Below are positions 34,171-43,382 of a stretch of 64,000 bases of DNA, one piece after another. The notes below the pieces were generated by a model. It saw nothing but the letters and a program-made list of their open reading frames with translations, did not search any database and had not been told where the DNA came from. This DNA comes from Poindextera sp041691315. GTDB lineage: Bacteria; Pseudomonadota; Alphaproteobacteria; Caulobacterales; Caulobacteraceae. Each line of letters begins with the position of its first letter. Position 1 is the first letter of the stretch. The DNA lies in the NCBI GenBank assembly GCA_041691315.1, contig JBEPUW010000001.1, positions 124,001-188,000 on the forward strand, written 5' to 3'. Both the position numbers and the translations under genes were made by a program.

Positions 34171-34488
34171 GGCAAACTCCCTCGCATGGCGTACGCCACG
34201 GCAATTCCTCACCGTCGATTTTGATCCGGGTTTCCGGACCGCGCGCCCGGCGGCGTTCTCCCAATGAGTGCAACAAAGGCACAGCCCGTGCAAAAAGCTT
34301 CACTTATCAGCGTTCACATAACGTTGCTCGATTGACACTTACGGGGCTGTAATGAAGGTTCGACCTAGCGCCTGTGGGTTCATGAGGGCGCGCAGATTTT
34401 AAGGCGGCGTCGTTCGAGGCGCCGCAGGGCAACAAGCCAGGGGTCGCTTTCCAAACGGAAGGGCCCACGGGCAGGGGAGGAACAACGA
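34171..34488. other. Divergent intergenic region between NRAMP and TonB receptor 1
   Basis: 318 bp without a gene. Contains a TTCACTTA/TTCACATA direct repeat (34299-34306 and 34313-34320), a TTGACA at 34332-34337 without a good -10 partner, and from about 34403 the receptor leader that is also found before receptor 2. GGGGAGGAAC precedes the ATG at 34489. Confidence 0.6.
34403..34488 (+). promoter_or_regulatory. Leader of TonB receptor 1, conserved before receptor 2
   Basis: GGCGTCGTTCGAGGCGCCGC, AGGGCAACA, a GGAAG block and GGCAGGGGAGGA run in the same order as in 37641-37727. Conservation of non-coding bases ahead of both receptors suggests either a common 5' regulatory leader or simply shared ancestry of the duplicated unit. 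Confidence 0.5.
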
Positions 34489-37326
34489 ATGTCTGACACT
34501 TCGCATTTGCGGAGCGCGCTTGTGATGGGCGCTTCCGTCGTAGCGTTAACCGCCTTCGCCGCGCCCGCTCTGGCGCAGACGGCGGCTCCCGCCGCGCCGG
34601 CCGTGAGTTCGGAGGGGTCGGGTGGAGCTGACGTCATCGTCACCGCCGAACACCGCCAGACCCGCCTGCAAAAGGTGCCAGTGGCCGTTTCGGTGTTCAG
34701 CGGCGCCCAGCGCGACCGGCTCGGCATTGCGTCGGTGCAGGACGTGACCAATTTCGCGCCGGGCTTCGTCTACGACCCCGGCAATGTGCACGCCTACATC
34801 CGCGGCGTCGGCCGCCAGTCGATCAGCGTCACCGACGATTCCCGCGTCGGCGCCTACGAAGACGAACTCTACGTCTATTCGCCCTACCAGCTCGACAAGT
34901 CCTCGCTGTTCCTGACCCAGGAGCAGATCGAACGCGGTCCGCAGAACGTCGGCGGTCGCAACGAGGCCGGCGGCTCGATCGACATGATCTCCGTGCGCCC
35001 GACCGATACACCCTATGCCGAGGTGCGGGTGAACATCGCCAACTTCCAGACCTATAATGTCGAAGGCGCGGCCTCGGGCCAGGTGCTGCCAGGACTGGAT
35101 CTGCGCATCGCGGGCTACGATCACAACCAGAACCAAGGCTTTTATAAGAATGTCGCCAACGGCCCCTCGGAAGGCAGCGAGATCCACGAATGGTATCTGG
35201 AAGGCCAGGCCCAGCTAAGAATGGGTTCCAATGCCGAGCTCTTTGTCAGGGGCTTCGTTTCCGGCTGGAACAACCGCGGCGACGCCGGCGCTCGGACCGG
35301 CTATGTCACCGGACACTATGACGAGACCAACCTCACCGATGCGAACGGCTACCCCGGCGCCGGCCTGTTCGTTAATCCCAACTATGGCTACGAATCGGCG
35401 CAGTTCGCGGCGCAGGCCGCCGCCGGCATCACCCCGCTGCACGGCAGCCAGGCGCCGGGGGACCCGACGCCCTTCAACACCACGCTCAAAGTGCCCGGGA
35501 TTTTCGATAATCCGGCTTTGGGCACGCGAAGCGCCACGCCGAAATTCGCCACGATTCTGCCCCGCACCAATCACCTGGCGGGGTACAACGGCCTCCAGGC
35601 CAACTTCACCTACCATTTCCCCGATTTCGACATCCGGGATATTGTCGGTGAACAGGGCTACAACTATTCGCTGAACTTCTCGGAACCGGACACCGACGTA
35701 ACCGGATTTGACTTGGCGGGCAGCAGCGGCCTCCCGGCGGCCTTCCTGGCCTCGCATGGCTTGCCGCCCCCCAGCGTGCTGCACATCAATCCGCTGGTGG
35801 ATCTGCACTATTCCGAATACGACCACTGGGGTTCGAACGAGCTCTCGATCCAGTCGACCAACAGCAGCCCGCTCCAGTACACGGCAGGCTTCTTCTACTA
35901 CCATCAGATGTACGGCAACCCGATCACCGCCGTAGCGCCGTTCCAGCCGCAGTTCGGACATCCCGTGCTGAGCATTACAACGTTCGCACCCGCGGCGCCG
36001 AACCCGCACAACTTCCTCTTCGACCAGGGCTACAAGATTGCCGACGACAGCACGGCCGGCTACGGACAGGTCTCCTATAAGATCAATGACGAGTTCAAGG
36101 TCACAGGCAATCTGCGCTACACGAGCGACCACAAGTACGGATCTGAAGAGAGCCGCTATGTCGCGTTCAGCAGCGGGCTCATCGACGGGTTCTCGCCGTT
36201 CTTTGGCGCCGCCACGCCGGCGCTCGACGTTACGGCTTCTCTAACCTGCCCGACGGGCACCCCGAACACGCCATCGACGCCGGTTGGCACCAACCTGTGC
36301 CTGACGGGCCCGTTGGCCAAGGGGGTCAAGAGCATCGGCGTGACCGGGGCTAACGGGATCATCCGGCGCAAGCTTGACGGCACCTCAAACGCGGTGACCG
36401 GCGGGGCGGGCGTGGAGTGGACGCCGACGCCCGACGTCTTCGTCTACGCCCGCTACGAACGTGGCTATGAGGACATAACCTTCAACGCCGGCTTCACCAG
36501 CGCGCTCCCGGAAGTGTCTCCGGAATTCCTCAACTCTTATGAAGTTGGCTATAAGCAGAGCTTTGGCCACGTGCTGACGGTCGATTCCGCCCTCTTCTAC
36601 TATGACTATGTCAACTTCCAGCAACCGATCTCCGTCGCCAACGGCGGCGTCACCCAAACTCAATTTATCAACGTGCCGAAGGCGGTATCCACCGGTATCG
36701 AACTGGAGGCGACCTACACGCCTATCCGAGACCTGGTCTTGTCCCTGAGCTATTCGTTTGACTACACGGCCGTGGAGACGGGTTGCTCGGGAACGTTCGT
36801 CGGGGGATTCTTCCAACCCGCGTCGAACAAACTGTGCATCATCGATACGAACGACCCGAACGCCGTCGCGCAGGGCGCCAGGCCCTTCCCAGGGCAGAAC
36901 CCGCTTGCGGTCCGCGACCAATCGGTCAAGGGCGACTCACTGGCCAACGCGCCGCGCAACAAGATCGCCATCACCGGGGCCTATACTTGGCGCTTCGATC
37001 CCGGCAACCTGACCGGCTCCGTCACCTATGCCTGGCGTGATAGGCAGGCCGGGACCTTGTTCGATCGTCCTTACGACACGGCGCCGTCATGGACGGATGT
37101 CAGCCTTCGCCTGCTCTGGGCCGGCGACCACGACCGCTATGAGGTCATCGGCTACGTGAAGAACGTCTTCGACGCCCAGGAGTACTCGAATGGCAGTGGC
37201 GGCGGTGGCCTGTTGGGTGACAACAGGCGGTTTACCACCAACGCGGCCGGCCTGATCGGGGTCAATGTGTTCGAACTCGCCCCGCCGCGCACCTTCGGCG
37301 TGGAAGTCCGCTACAAGTTCTTCTAG
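34489..37326 (+). CDS. TonB-dependent outer-membrane receptor 1
   Basis: 945 residues. Signal peptide about 1-29 (VMGASVVALTAFAAPALA, cut before Q30). A TonB box DVIVTA at 48-53 is followed by a plug domain (VPVAVSVFSGAQRDRLGI, VTNFAPGF, IRGVGRQS, ERGPQN) and a 22-strand-type barrel ending RTFGVEVRYKFF with a terminal phenylalanine. It imports a scarce ligand across the outer membrane, energised by TonB-ExbBD; substrate unknown. Between a divergent NRAMP gene and a tandem paralogue, with a hairpin terminator directly downstream. No sigma/anti-sigma pair or SusD-like partner is adjacent. Confidence 0.93.
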   Translation: MSDTSHLRSALVMGASVVALTAFAAPALAQTAAPAAPAVSSEGSGGADVIVTAEHRQTRLQKVPVAVSVFSGAQRDRLGIASVQDVTNFAPGFVYDPGNVHAYIRGVGRQSISVTDDSRVGAYEDELYVYSPYQLDKSSLFLTQEQIERGPQNVGGRNEAGGSIDMISVRPTDTPYAEVRVNIANFQTYNVEGAASGQVLPGLDLRIAGYDHNQNQGFYKNVANGPSEGSEIHEWYLEGQAQLRMGSNAELFVRGFVSGWNNRGDAGARTGYVTGHYDETNLTDANGYPGAGLFVNPNYGYESAQFAAQAAAGITPLHGSQAPGDPTPFNTTLKVPGIFDNPALGTRSATPKFATILPRTNHLAGYNGLQANFTYHFPDFDIRDIVGEQGYNYSLNFSEPDTDVTGFDLAGSSGLPAAFLASHGLPPPSVLHINPLVDLHYSEYDHWGSNELSIQSTNSSPLQYTAGFFYYHQMYGNPITAVAPFQPQFGHPVLSITTFAPAAPNPHNFLFDQGYKIADDSTAGYGQVSYKINDEFKVTGNLRYTSDHKYGSEESRYVAFSSGLIDGFSPFFGAATPALDVTASLTCPTGTPNTPSTPVGTNLCLTGPLAKGVKSIGVTGANGIIRRKLDGTSNAVTGGAGVEWTPTPDVFVYARYERGYEDITFNAGFTSALPEVSPEFLNSYEVGYKQSFGHVLTVDSALFYYDYVNFQQPISVANGGVTQTQFINVPKAVSTGIELEATYTPIRDLVLSLSYSFDYTAVETGCSGTFVGGFFQPASNKLCIIDTNDPNAVAQGARPFPGQNPLAVRDQSVKGDSLANAPRNKIAITGAYTWRFDPGNLTGSVTYAWRDRQAGTLFDRPYDTAPSWTDVSLRLLWAGDHDRYEVIGYVKNVFDAQEYSNGSGGGGLLGDNRRFTTNAAGLIGVNVFELAPPRTFGVEVRYKFF

Positions 37327-37353
37327 CCTTCGGGCCGGAAGCCAAGGTCTCCC

Positions 37354-37385
37354 AAGGGTGCGCCTCACCGGCGCGCCCTTTCTTT
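37354..37385 (+). terminator. Rho-independent terminator after TonB receptor 1
   Basis: Arms AAGGGTGCGCC and GGCGCGCCCTT around a short loop, with one T-G wobble, followed by TTCTTTT. Located 28 bp after the stop. Confidence 0.8.
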
Positions 37386-37530
37386 TGCCTCGCGAATCAG
37401 GTCGGCGGCTTCTCGATTCCCCTCCCTCTACTCCCGGCTGAGCCCCCGCGTCCTTCTCTCGGAACGCTAGAATCTCTTGGCCAGAAAGGGGCCGCGATGT
37501 CGCCTCAAAGCCACAGCCAGACCCTAAAGA

Positions 37531-37553
37531 ATAAGTGATCACTGATCACTTAT
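37531..37553. promoter_or_regulatory. 23-bp perfect palindrome, probable operator of TonB receptor 2
   Basis: Arms ATAAGTGATCA and TGATCACTTAT flank a single C at 37542. The arms are AT-rich in a very GC-rich genome and no comparable copy lies before receptor 1. The centre is 186 bp upstream of the receptor 2 ATG. Length and symmetry fit a dimeric repressor or activator site. Confidence 0.7.
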
Positions 37554-37640
37554 AGAGCGCGGTTTACAGCCTTGGGCCTGCGGTGACAAACGCCGCCCCC
37601 AGCGTTCGTGGCGATCCACACCAGTGCGCAGAGATCGTTG

Positions 37641-37727
37641 ACGGCGTTTATTCGAGCGCCGCCGGGCAACACGCCGCGGGCCAAATTCCTCAAAGGGAAG
37701 AGCCGCCGGCAGGGAGGGACTATTTGC
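37641..37727 (+). promoter_or_regulatory. Leader of TonB receptor 2, conserved with receptor 1
   Basis: GGCGTTTATTCGAGCGCCGC, CGGGCAACA, a GGAAGAGCC block and GGCAGGGAGGGAC match the receptor 1 leader block by block. The GGGAGG element is the ribosome site for ATG 37728. Confidence 0.5.
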
Positions 37728-40559
37728 ATGTCGGACACTTCGCACCTGCGTAGCGTACTCGTAATGGGTGCATCCATTGTCGCGCTTACTGCTATCGCCG
37801 CGCCCGCTCTGGCGCAGACCGCGCCGCCGGCCGCGCCGGCTCCCGCCGCACCGGCGGTCAGTGAGGGGGGTAGCAGCACCGACGTCATCGTCACCGCTGA
37901 ACGCCGCCAGACCCGACTGCAAAAAATTCCCGTGGCCGTTTCGGTGTTCACCGGCGCCTCGCGCGACCGGGTCGGCATCTCGACCGTCCAGGACGTGACC
38001 AATTTCGCGCCGGGCTTCGTCTACGACCCGGGCAACGTCCACGCCTATATCCGCGGCGTCGGCCGCCAGTCGATCAACGTCACCAACGACAGCCGCGTGA
38101 CCGCCTACGAAGACGAGTTCTTCGTCTATTCGCCCTATCAGCTCGACAAGTCATCGCTGTTCCTGAGCCAGGAGCAGATCGAACGCGGACCGCAGAATGT
38201 CGGCGGCCGCAACGCCGCGGGCGGCTCGATCGACATGATTTCCGTGCGCCCGACCAGCACGCCCTATGCCGAGGTGCGTGGGACCATCGGCAACTACGGC
38301 ACCTACAATGTCGAGGCCGCGGCGTCGGGACCGGTGGCCCCGGGTCTGAACGTGCGCATCGCCGGTTACGACCACAATCAGAACCAAGGCTACTACAAGA
38401 ACGTGGCCGGCGGCCCGACCGAGGGCAACGAGATCCACGAGTGGTACCTCGAAGGCCAGGCCGACTGGAAGATGAACGAGAACGCCGACCTGTTCGTCAG
38501 GGGCTTCGTTTCAGGCTGGAACGACCGCGGCGACGCCGGCGCCAGGACCGGCTACCAGAACGGTCACTACGACGAGACCAACCTGACCGACGCCAACGGC
38601 TATCCGGGCGCCGGTCTGTTCGTGAACCCCAACTACGGCTATGCCGATCCGGCGCTCGGCCTGCCGGCCGCGGCCGGGCGCAATCCGGCCGATCCTCAGC
38701 CCTTCGGAACCACGCTGAAGGTCCCCGGCATCTTCGACAATCCCGGATTAAACAACCACGGCCCCAGTCCGAAGTTCGCGGAACTGCTGCCGCGCACCGT
38801 GCACTTGGCCGGCTACAACGGCATCCAGGCGAACTTCACCTATCACTTCCCGACGTTCGACTTTAAGAACATCATCGGCGAACAGGGCTACAACTACTCG
38901 CTGAACTATTCCGAGCCTGACACCGACGTCACCTCGTTCAGCCTGCCGGGCAGCAGCGGCATTCCGGCCCCGGTCGCGGCGGCGCTTGGGCTTCCGGCGC
39001 CCAGCAGACTGGTGATCAATCCGCTGGTCGACTTGCGTTATCAGGAATACGACCACTGGGGATCGGACGAGTTCTCGATCCAGTCGACCACCGACAACCC
39101 GTTCCAATACACGCTCGGCGTCTTCCTGTATCATCAGGCCTACGGCAACCCGATCTCCGCCACGGCGCCCTTCCAGCCTCAACTCGGCTCACCGGTACAG
39201 AGCGCGACTCCTGGCTCAGCCAACTTCCTGTTTCCAGCGGCGCCCAACCCGCACCACTATCTGTTCCTGCAGAATTATAAGTTCAACGACGATAGCGAGG
39301 CCGGCTATGCTCAGGTCTCGTATAAAATCAGTGATCAGTTCAAGGTTACCGGCAACATACGCTACACCAATGACCATAAGTATGGCAGCGAAGAGAGCCG
39401 CTACGTCGCGTTCAACAACACGATCATCGATGGGTTCTCTTCCCTGTTCGGTGCGGCGACGCCGGCCGTCGACGCCACAGCCGGCCTGATCTGCCCGACC
39501 GGTAATCGGGTGTCGTGTAACGCGGGCCCCCTGGCCAAGGGGGTCAGAAACGCCAGCGTGACAAACCCGCTCAATGGCATCGCCAGGCGCGACCTTGGCG
39601 ACACGTCAGGCGCGCTCACGGGCGGCGCGGGGATCGAGTGGACGCCGACGAACGACATCTTCGTCTACGCCCGCTATGGCCGGGGCTACGAGGACTTCAC
39701 CTTCAACGCGGGTTACAACAGCGCCCAGCCGGAAGTCGCCCCCGAGTTCCTCAACTCCTACGAACTCGGCTACAAGCAGACCTTCGGCCGGAAGTTCTCC
39801 ATCGACACGGCGTTGTTCTACTACGACTACCAGAACTTCCAGTTGCCCATCGCGATCAACAACGGCGGCGTCACCCAGTCGACCTTCATCAACGTGCCGA
39901 AGGCCCAGTCGACCGGGATCGAGGTCGAGGGAACCTGGAACCCGACCCGCGACTTGCTCTTTACGCTGAGCTATTCGCTGGACTACACCCAGGTCCTGAC
40001 CGGCTGTTCGGGAACGATCGTGGGCGGCGTGCTGACGCCGTCGCGCGGCGCGCTCTGCAACATCGACACCAACGATCCCGCCGCCGTGGAGCCGGGCGCC
40101 CGCCCCGTCCATGGCCAGATCTACAACGCGTTGACCAACCCCGGGATCTACCAGAGCGTGAGGGGCGACGCTCTGCCCAACGCGCCGCGCAACAAGATCG
40201 CCGTCAGCGGTTCCTACACCTGGCACTTCGATCCGGGCAATCTGACCCTGACTGGGAGCTATTCCTGGCGCGACGTCCAGTACGGCACGGTCTTCCGGCG
40301 CAACTACGACGCCGCGCCGGCCTGGGACGACTTCGACCTCCGCGCCCTCTGGGCCGGCGATCACGATCGCTACGAAGTCATCGGCTATGTGAGAAACGTC
40401 TTCAATACGCGCCAATACTCGAATGGTGTCGGTGGCGCGGGCCTGCTCGGCAACAACGCGGCCCACACGACACCGGCCGCGGGCCTCTTCGAGACCAACG
40501 TTTACGAACTGGTCGCGCCGCGGACCTTCGGCGTGGAGGTGCGCTACAAGTTCTTCTAG
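37728..40559 (+). CDS. TonB-dependent outer-membrane receptor 2 (tandem paralogue)
   Basis: 943 residues from ATG 37728. Nearly the same signal peptide as receptor 1 (VMGASIVALTAIAAPALAQT), TonB box DVIVTA, plug motifs and C-terminal RTFGVEVRYKFF. Long stretches are identical (for example the plug around DVTNFAPGFVYDPGNVHAYI), while loops around residues 310-330, 480-500 and 600-630 differ. This pattern points to duplication followed by divergence of extracellular, ligand-facing loops. Earlier in-frame codons from 37608 overlap the conserved leader and are unlikely to be translated. Its own terminator follows. Ligand unknown. Confidence 0.93.
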   Translation: MSDTSHLRSVLVMGASIVALTAIAAPALAQTAPPAAPAPAAPAVSEGGSSTDVIVTAERRQTRLQKIPVAVSVFTGASRDRVGISTVQDVTNFAPGFVYDPGNVHAYIRGVGRQSINVTNDSRVTAYEDEFFVYSPYQLDKSSLFLSQEQIERGPQNVGGRNAAGGSIDMISVRPTSTPYAEVRGTIGNYGTYNVEAAASGPVAPGLNVRIAGYDHNQNQGYYKNVAGGPTEGNEIHEWYLEGQADWKMNENADLFVRGFVSGWNDRGDAGARTGYQNGHYDETNLTDANGYPGAGLFVNPNYGYADPALGLPAAAGRNPADPQPFGTTLKVPGIFDNPGLNNHGPSPKFAELLPRTVHLAGYNGIQANFTYHFPTFDFKNIIGEQGYNYSLNYSEPDTDVTSFSLPGSSGIPAPVAAALGLPAPSRLVINPLVDLRYQEYDHWGSDEFSIQSTTDNPFQYTLGVFLYHQAYGNPISATAPFQPQLGSPVQSATPGSANFLFPAAPNPHHYLFLQNYKFNDDSEAGYAQVSYKISDQFKVTGNIRYTNDHKYGSEESRYVAFNNTIIDGFSSLFGAATPAVDATAGLICPTGNRVSCNAGPLAKGVRNASVTNPLNGIARRDLGDTSGALTGGAGIEWTPTNDIFVYARYGRGYEDFTFNAGYNSAQPEVAPEFLNSYELGYKQTFGRKFSIDTALFYYDYQNFQLPIAINNGGVTQSTFINVPKAQSTGIEVEGTWNPTRDLLFTLSYSLDYTQVLTGCSGTIVGGVLTPSRGALCNIDTNDPAAVEPGARPVHGQIYNALTNPGIYQSVRGDALPNAPRNKIAVSGSYTWHFDPGNLTLTGSYSWRDVQYGTVFRRNYDAAPAWDDFDLRALWAGDHDRYEVIGYVRNVFNTRQYSNGVGGAGLLGNNAAHTTPAAGLFETNVYELVAPRTFGVEVRYKFF

Positions 40560-40588
40560 CCTTTCGGCTGAAGTCCAAATCTCTTAGA

Positions 40589-40620
40589 GGGGCGCGCCTT
40601 CACGGGCGCGCCCCTTCTTC
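40589..40620 (+). terminator. Rho-independent terminator after TonB receptor 2
   Basis: Perfect 10-bp stem GGGGCGCGCC / GGCGCGCCCC with a 6-base loop, then TTCTTCTT. It is the same position and sequence type as the receptor 1 terminator, so the terminator was probably part of the duplicated unit. It may also serve the convergent matB gene. Confidence 0.85.
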
Positions 40621-40631
40621 TTGGTCGCCTG

Positions 40632-42029
40632 TCAGGCGAAGAGTCCGGCGTGACGTTTGCGCAAGGCGGCCTTCTCCACCTTGCCCATGGCGTTTCGGGG
40701 CAGGTCGTCGACGAAGATGATCCGCTTCGGGGTCTTGAAGGCGGCCAGACGCTCGCGGCAGGCGGCGATGACGTCCGTTTCATTGCCGGCGCCGGCGATC
40801 ACCGCCACCACCGCCTCGCCGAAGTCCGTATGCGGAACACCGATGACGGCGCTTTCGGTCACGCCCGGGAGTTCGTCCAGCACCAGCTCGATCTCCTTAG
40901 GGTATACGTTCAGCCCGCCGGAAATAATCAGGTCGTTGGCGCGGCCGGACAGCCAGAGCCGACCGTCCGCATCCAGCCGGCCGATGTCGCCGGTGATGAA
41001 GAACCCGTCGGTCGTGAAGGCCTGGGTGGTCTTTTCCGCATTGCGCCAATAGCCGGCCGTGACGCTGGGGCCGGTGATTTCCACCACGCCGGTCTGGGCC
41101 CCGTCCGCGATGCGCACGACCACGCCCGGCAGGGGATATCCAACACTGCCGGCCAGCCGCTCGCCCTCGAGCGGGTTGGTGGTGATCATCTGCGCCTCAC
41201 TCATGCCGTAACGCTCCAGGATGCGCATACCCGTGCGCGCCGCGAAGGCGTCGAAGGCGCTCTCCAGCAGCGGTGCGGAGCCGGAGATGAACAGCCGCAT
41301 GTGCGCCGTCGCCTGCGCCGTGAAGCGCGGATCGGCGAGCAGCCGGCCGTAGAAGGTCGGCACCCCCATCATCACCGTGGCCTTCGGCAGGGCGGCCAGG
41401 ACCGCGTCTTCCTCGAAGCGCGGCAGCCACAACATGGGCGCGCCACTCAACAGCGCGGAGTGAATGGCGACGAACAGTCCGTGTACGTGAAAGATCGGCA
41501 AGGCGTGCAGCAGAACGTCGTCGCCGGAAAAGCCCCAGGCCGCGCTCAGGGCCAACGCGTTAGCGGCCAGATTGTGGTGGCTGAGCATGGCGCCCTTGGC
41601 GCGTCCTGTCGTGCCGCTGGTATAGACCAGGGCGGCCAGATCGCCCGGCGCGCTGTTGTGGACGATCGTGCGTGGGCTGAGGGTCTCGGCCTCGCGGGCT
41701 AGTTCGACGGGATCGGTCACGAACAGCGCCGGCTCGGCGTCCTGGCGGAAATAGCCGACCTCCGCCGCCGTATAGGCCGGGTTCAGCGGCAGGAAGACCG
41801 CCCCGATCTGCAAGGCCGCCAGATAGAGCATCAGGCCTTCCGGGCTCTTGGCCGCCTGCACCGCCACCCGGTCGCCGACGCCGACCCCTTTGTCCACCAG
41901 CAGCGCCGCCAGCCGCCCGACCCCCGCCTCGAGCGCGCCATAGCTGAGTTCACCGCCGTCCGGCAGCAGCAAGCACGACGCCGACCGATCGGCCGGAAAG
42001 CGGGACTGCAGCAGGGCGTAGAGGTTCAT
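40632..42029 (-). CDS. matB: Malonyl-CoA synthetase-like AMP-forming acyl-CoA ligase
   Basis: 465-residue ANL-superfamily ligase. ATP motif VYTSGTTGRAKGAML, then LERYGMSEAQMITTNPLEG and GSVGYPLPGV, which match MatB/ACSF3 malonate-CoA ligases, ISGGLNVYPKEIE in the hinge and the adenylating lysine region RNAMGKVEK. Expected reaction: malonate (or methylmalonate) + ATP + CoA to malonyl-CoA. It is some 35-40 residues shorter than Rhizobium MatB. No malonate decarboxylase or transporter is next to it. Convergent with TonB receptor 2; repeat C lies upstream. Confidence 0.82.
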   Translation of the reverse strand: MNLYALLQSRFPADRSASCLLLPDGGELSYGALEAGVGRLAALLVDKGVGVGDRVAVQAAKSPEGLMLYLAALQIGAVFLPLNPAYTAAEVGYFRQDAEPALFVTDPVELAREAETLSPRTIVHNSAPGDLAALVYTSGTTGRAKGAMLSHHNLAANALALSAAWGFSGDDVLLHALPIFHVHGLFVAIHSALLSGAPMLWLPRFEEDAVLAALPKATVMMGVPTFYGRLLADPRFTAQATAHMRLFISGSAPLLESAFDAFAARTGMRILERYGMSEAQMITTNPLEGERLAGSVGYPLPGVVVRIADGAQTGVVEITGPSVTAGYWRNAEKTTQAFTTDGFFITGDIGRLDADGRLWLSGRANDLIISGGLNVYPKEIELVLDELPGVTESAVIGVPHTDFGEAVVAVIAGAGNETDVIAACRERLAAFKTPKRIIFVDDLPRNAMGKVEKAALRKRHAGLFA

Positions 42030-42073
42030 CGGATGCGATCCGTGGGGCTTGAAGCGGAGCGCGAATATTTTAT

Positions 42074-42173
42074 CCGCTCATCCCCGCGAAAGCGGGGACC
42101 CAGGCGTTTTAGCGTTCAGCGCCGAGGCTTGCAGAAAAAAACCTGGGTCCCCGCTTCCGCGGGGATGAGCGGT
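42074..42173. repeat. Family C long inverted repeat
   Basis: CCGCTCATCCCCGCGAAAGC at left is answered by GCTTCCGCGGGGATGAGCGG at right, and GGGGACCCAGGCGTTTT by AAAACCTGGGTCCCC. The roughly 36-bp arms enclose about 25 bp. Single copy here, between matB and the cytochrome b gene. It could form a large cruciform or RNA hairpin. Confidence 0.85.
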
Positions 42174-42189
42174 GTCGGTATCGCTTTGG

Positions 42190-42906
42190 TCAGCTGCGGC
42201 CAATCAGCCAGGTCATAGCTGCCGAGACCACAATCGCGGCCACCAGCCGCCACATTGGCGCTGGTCTCATCGCCCCGGCGTCGTCCGTGTGGCGTTTGGC
42301 GCCGGTGAGCATGGGGCCGATCAGATTGTCGCGCTTGATGACCGCATAGAAGGCGATGGCCGCCAGGTGCAGGGCGATCAGGGCGAGCAGGCCGTTGAAG
42401 ACCCAGTGGTGCCATTGGGCGACCGACTGACCCTGGTCGAAGCTGATGAACCTGGCCAGCGGGCCCGCCTGGTCGCCGTCGACATTGACCGTAAAGAGGC
42501 CGAGCGTCAGTTCGCCGGCCAGCAGCGCCAGCATGGCCGCGACGCTCCATCCGCCAAGCGGATTGTGGCCGATGACCGGACGGTCGGTCCGTCCACGGAT
42601 CAGATCGCCCACATAGCCGCCGATGGCGCGAGGGCTGCGCAGAAAATCGGAGAACCGCGCTGTCGAACTGCCGATCACGCCCCAGATCAGGCGGAAGATG
42701 ATCAGGCCCATCAGGATGAAGCCGGCGTCGCGGTGCAGGTCCAGCTGCTCGGTCTCGCCCGTCCACCACAGGGCGGCGAACAGCAGCACGATCAGCCAGT
42801 GACAGAGGCGCGTCGGTCCGTCCCAGATCCTGATCCGCGCCTGGCTTGCGTCCGGGTTCGGAATGCGGACTACCCCAGGCCCTTGGAGCGGAACTGGTTG
42901 TGGCAA
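42190..42906 (-). CDS. Cytochrome b561-type membrane subunit
   Basis: 238 residues from TTG 42906, the only plausible start, which overlaps the cytochrome c gene by 37 bases. Four main hydrophobic segments with histidines in RLCHWLIVLL, DLHRDAGF, WHHWVFNGLL and LHLAAIAFY suited to two b haems. The C-terminus has an additional hydrophobic helix (LVAAIVVSAAMTWLIG). The family moves electrons between quinol and a partner protein in the inner membrane; the cytochrome c encoded just upstream is the obvious partner. Donor and final acceptor are unknown. Confidence 0.85.
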   Translation of the reverse strand: MPQPVPLQGPGVVRIPNPDASQARIRIWDGPTRLCHWLIVLLFAALWWTGETEQLDLHRDAGFILMGLIIFRLIWGVIGSSTARFSDFLRSPRAIGGYVGDLIRGRTDRPVIGHNPLGGWSVAAMLALLAGELTLGLFTVNVDGDQAGPLARFISFDQGQSVAQWHHWVFNGLLALIALHLAAIAFYAVIKRDNLIGPMLTGAKRHTDDAGAMRPAPMWRLVAAIVVSAAMTWLIGRS

Positions 42907-43337
42907 TTGCCGCAGGCCTTGGTCAGCGTCGGATATTCGGCGCGAATGGCGCCGATATCACCGCCGGCGGCGGTGGCGTCGAAATGATGCGCCGCGGTCG
43001 CCAAGTTGTCGGCGGCGGTCTTGAAGGCGGCCGGCTGACTCCAGATCTCGGCCTTGGCCTGGGTTTTCACCCCGGCTTCATGACCGCTGCCGACCGGAAA
43101 CCAGGTCGGGATCTGCGGCGCCAGCGTGTCGATCTGATGCGCATAGCCCTGGATGACCGAGGCCTGGGGCGCAGGCTTGTTCAACTCGTCATAGATGCCC
43201 TTCGACGCCTTGCCGATTTCCTTGTAGTGGGCCTGGCGCGCCTGGATGACGCCGGCCATGTCGGCGGCAAGGGCCGCGCCCGCCGCACCGAGCGCCAGGG
43301 CCACGGCCGCTCCGGTCAGTATCGCCTTCGTCCGCAT
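42870..43337 (-). CDS. Cytochrome c556 / c'-type periplasmic haem protein
   Basis: 155 residues. Signal peptide about 1-25 (ILTGAAVALALGAAGAALA). A four-helix-bundle body is followed by one haem site CGNCH close to the C-terminus, the classic layout of cytochrome c556/c'. It probably accepts electrons from, or donates to, the b-type subunit whose start overlaps its 3' end by 37 bases. Some relatives bind NO. Exact role not determinable. Confidence 0.88.
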   Translation of the reverse strand: MRTKAILTGAAVALALGAAGAALAADMAGVIQARQAHYKEIGKASKGIYDELNKPAPQASVIQGYAHQIDTLAPQIPTWFPVGSGHEAGVKTQAKAEIWSQPAAFKTAADNLATAAHHFDATAAGGDIGAIRAEYPTLTKACGNCHNQFRSKGLG

Positions 43338-43382
43338 CGAGCATCTCCCTCGTTCGCAAGCCGCGCCCCCACCGCCGCGATA

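Larger units (their letters stand above)
37327..37727. other. Intergenic region between the two TonB receptors
   Basis: 401 bp with no supported gene. Holds the terminator of receptor 1 (37354-37385), an AT-richer block with a 23-bp perfect palindrome (37531-37553), and the receptor 2 leader (37641-37727). Confidence 0.7.

Noticed and set aside
34332..34360. TTGACA as a sigma-70 promoter for TonB receptor 1
   Set aside because: No acceptable -10 element at 16-18 bp; listed only as a weak sign within the intergenic entry.
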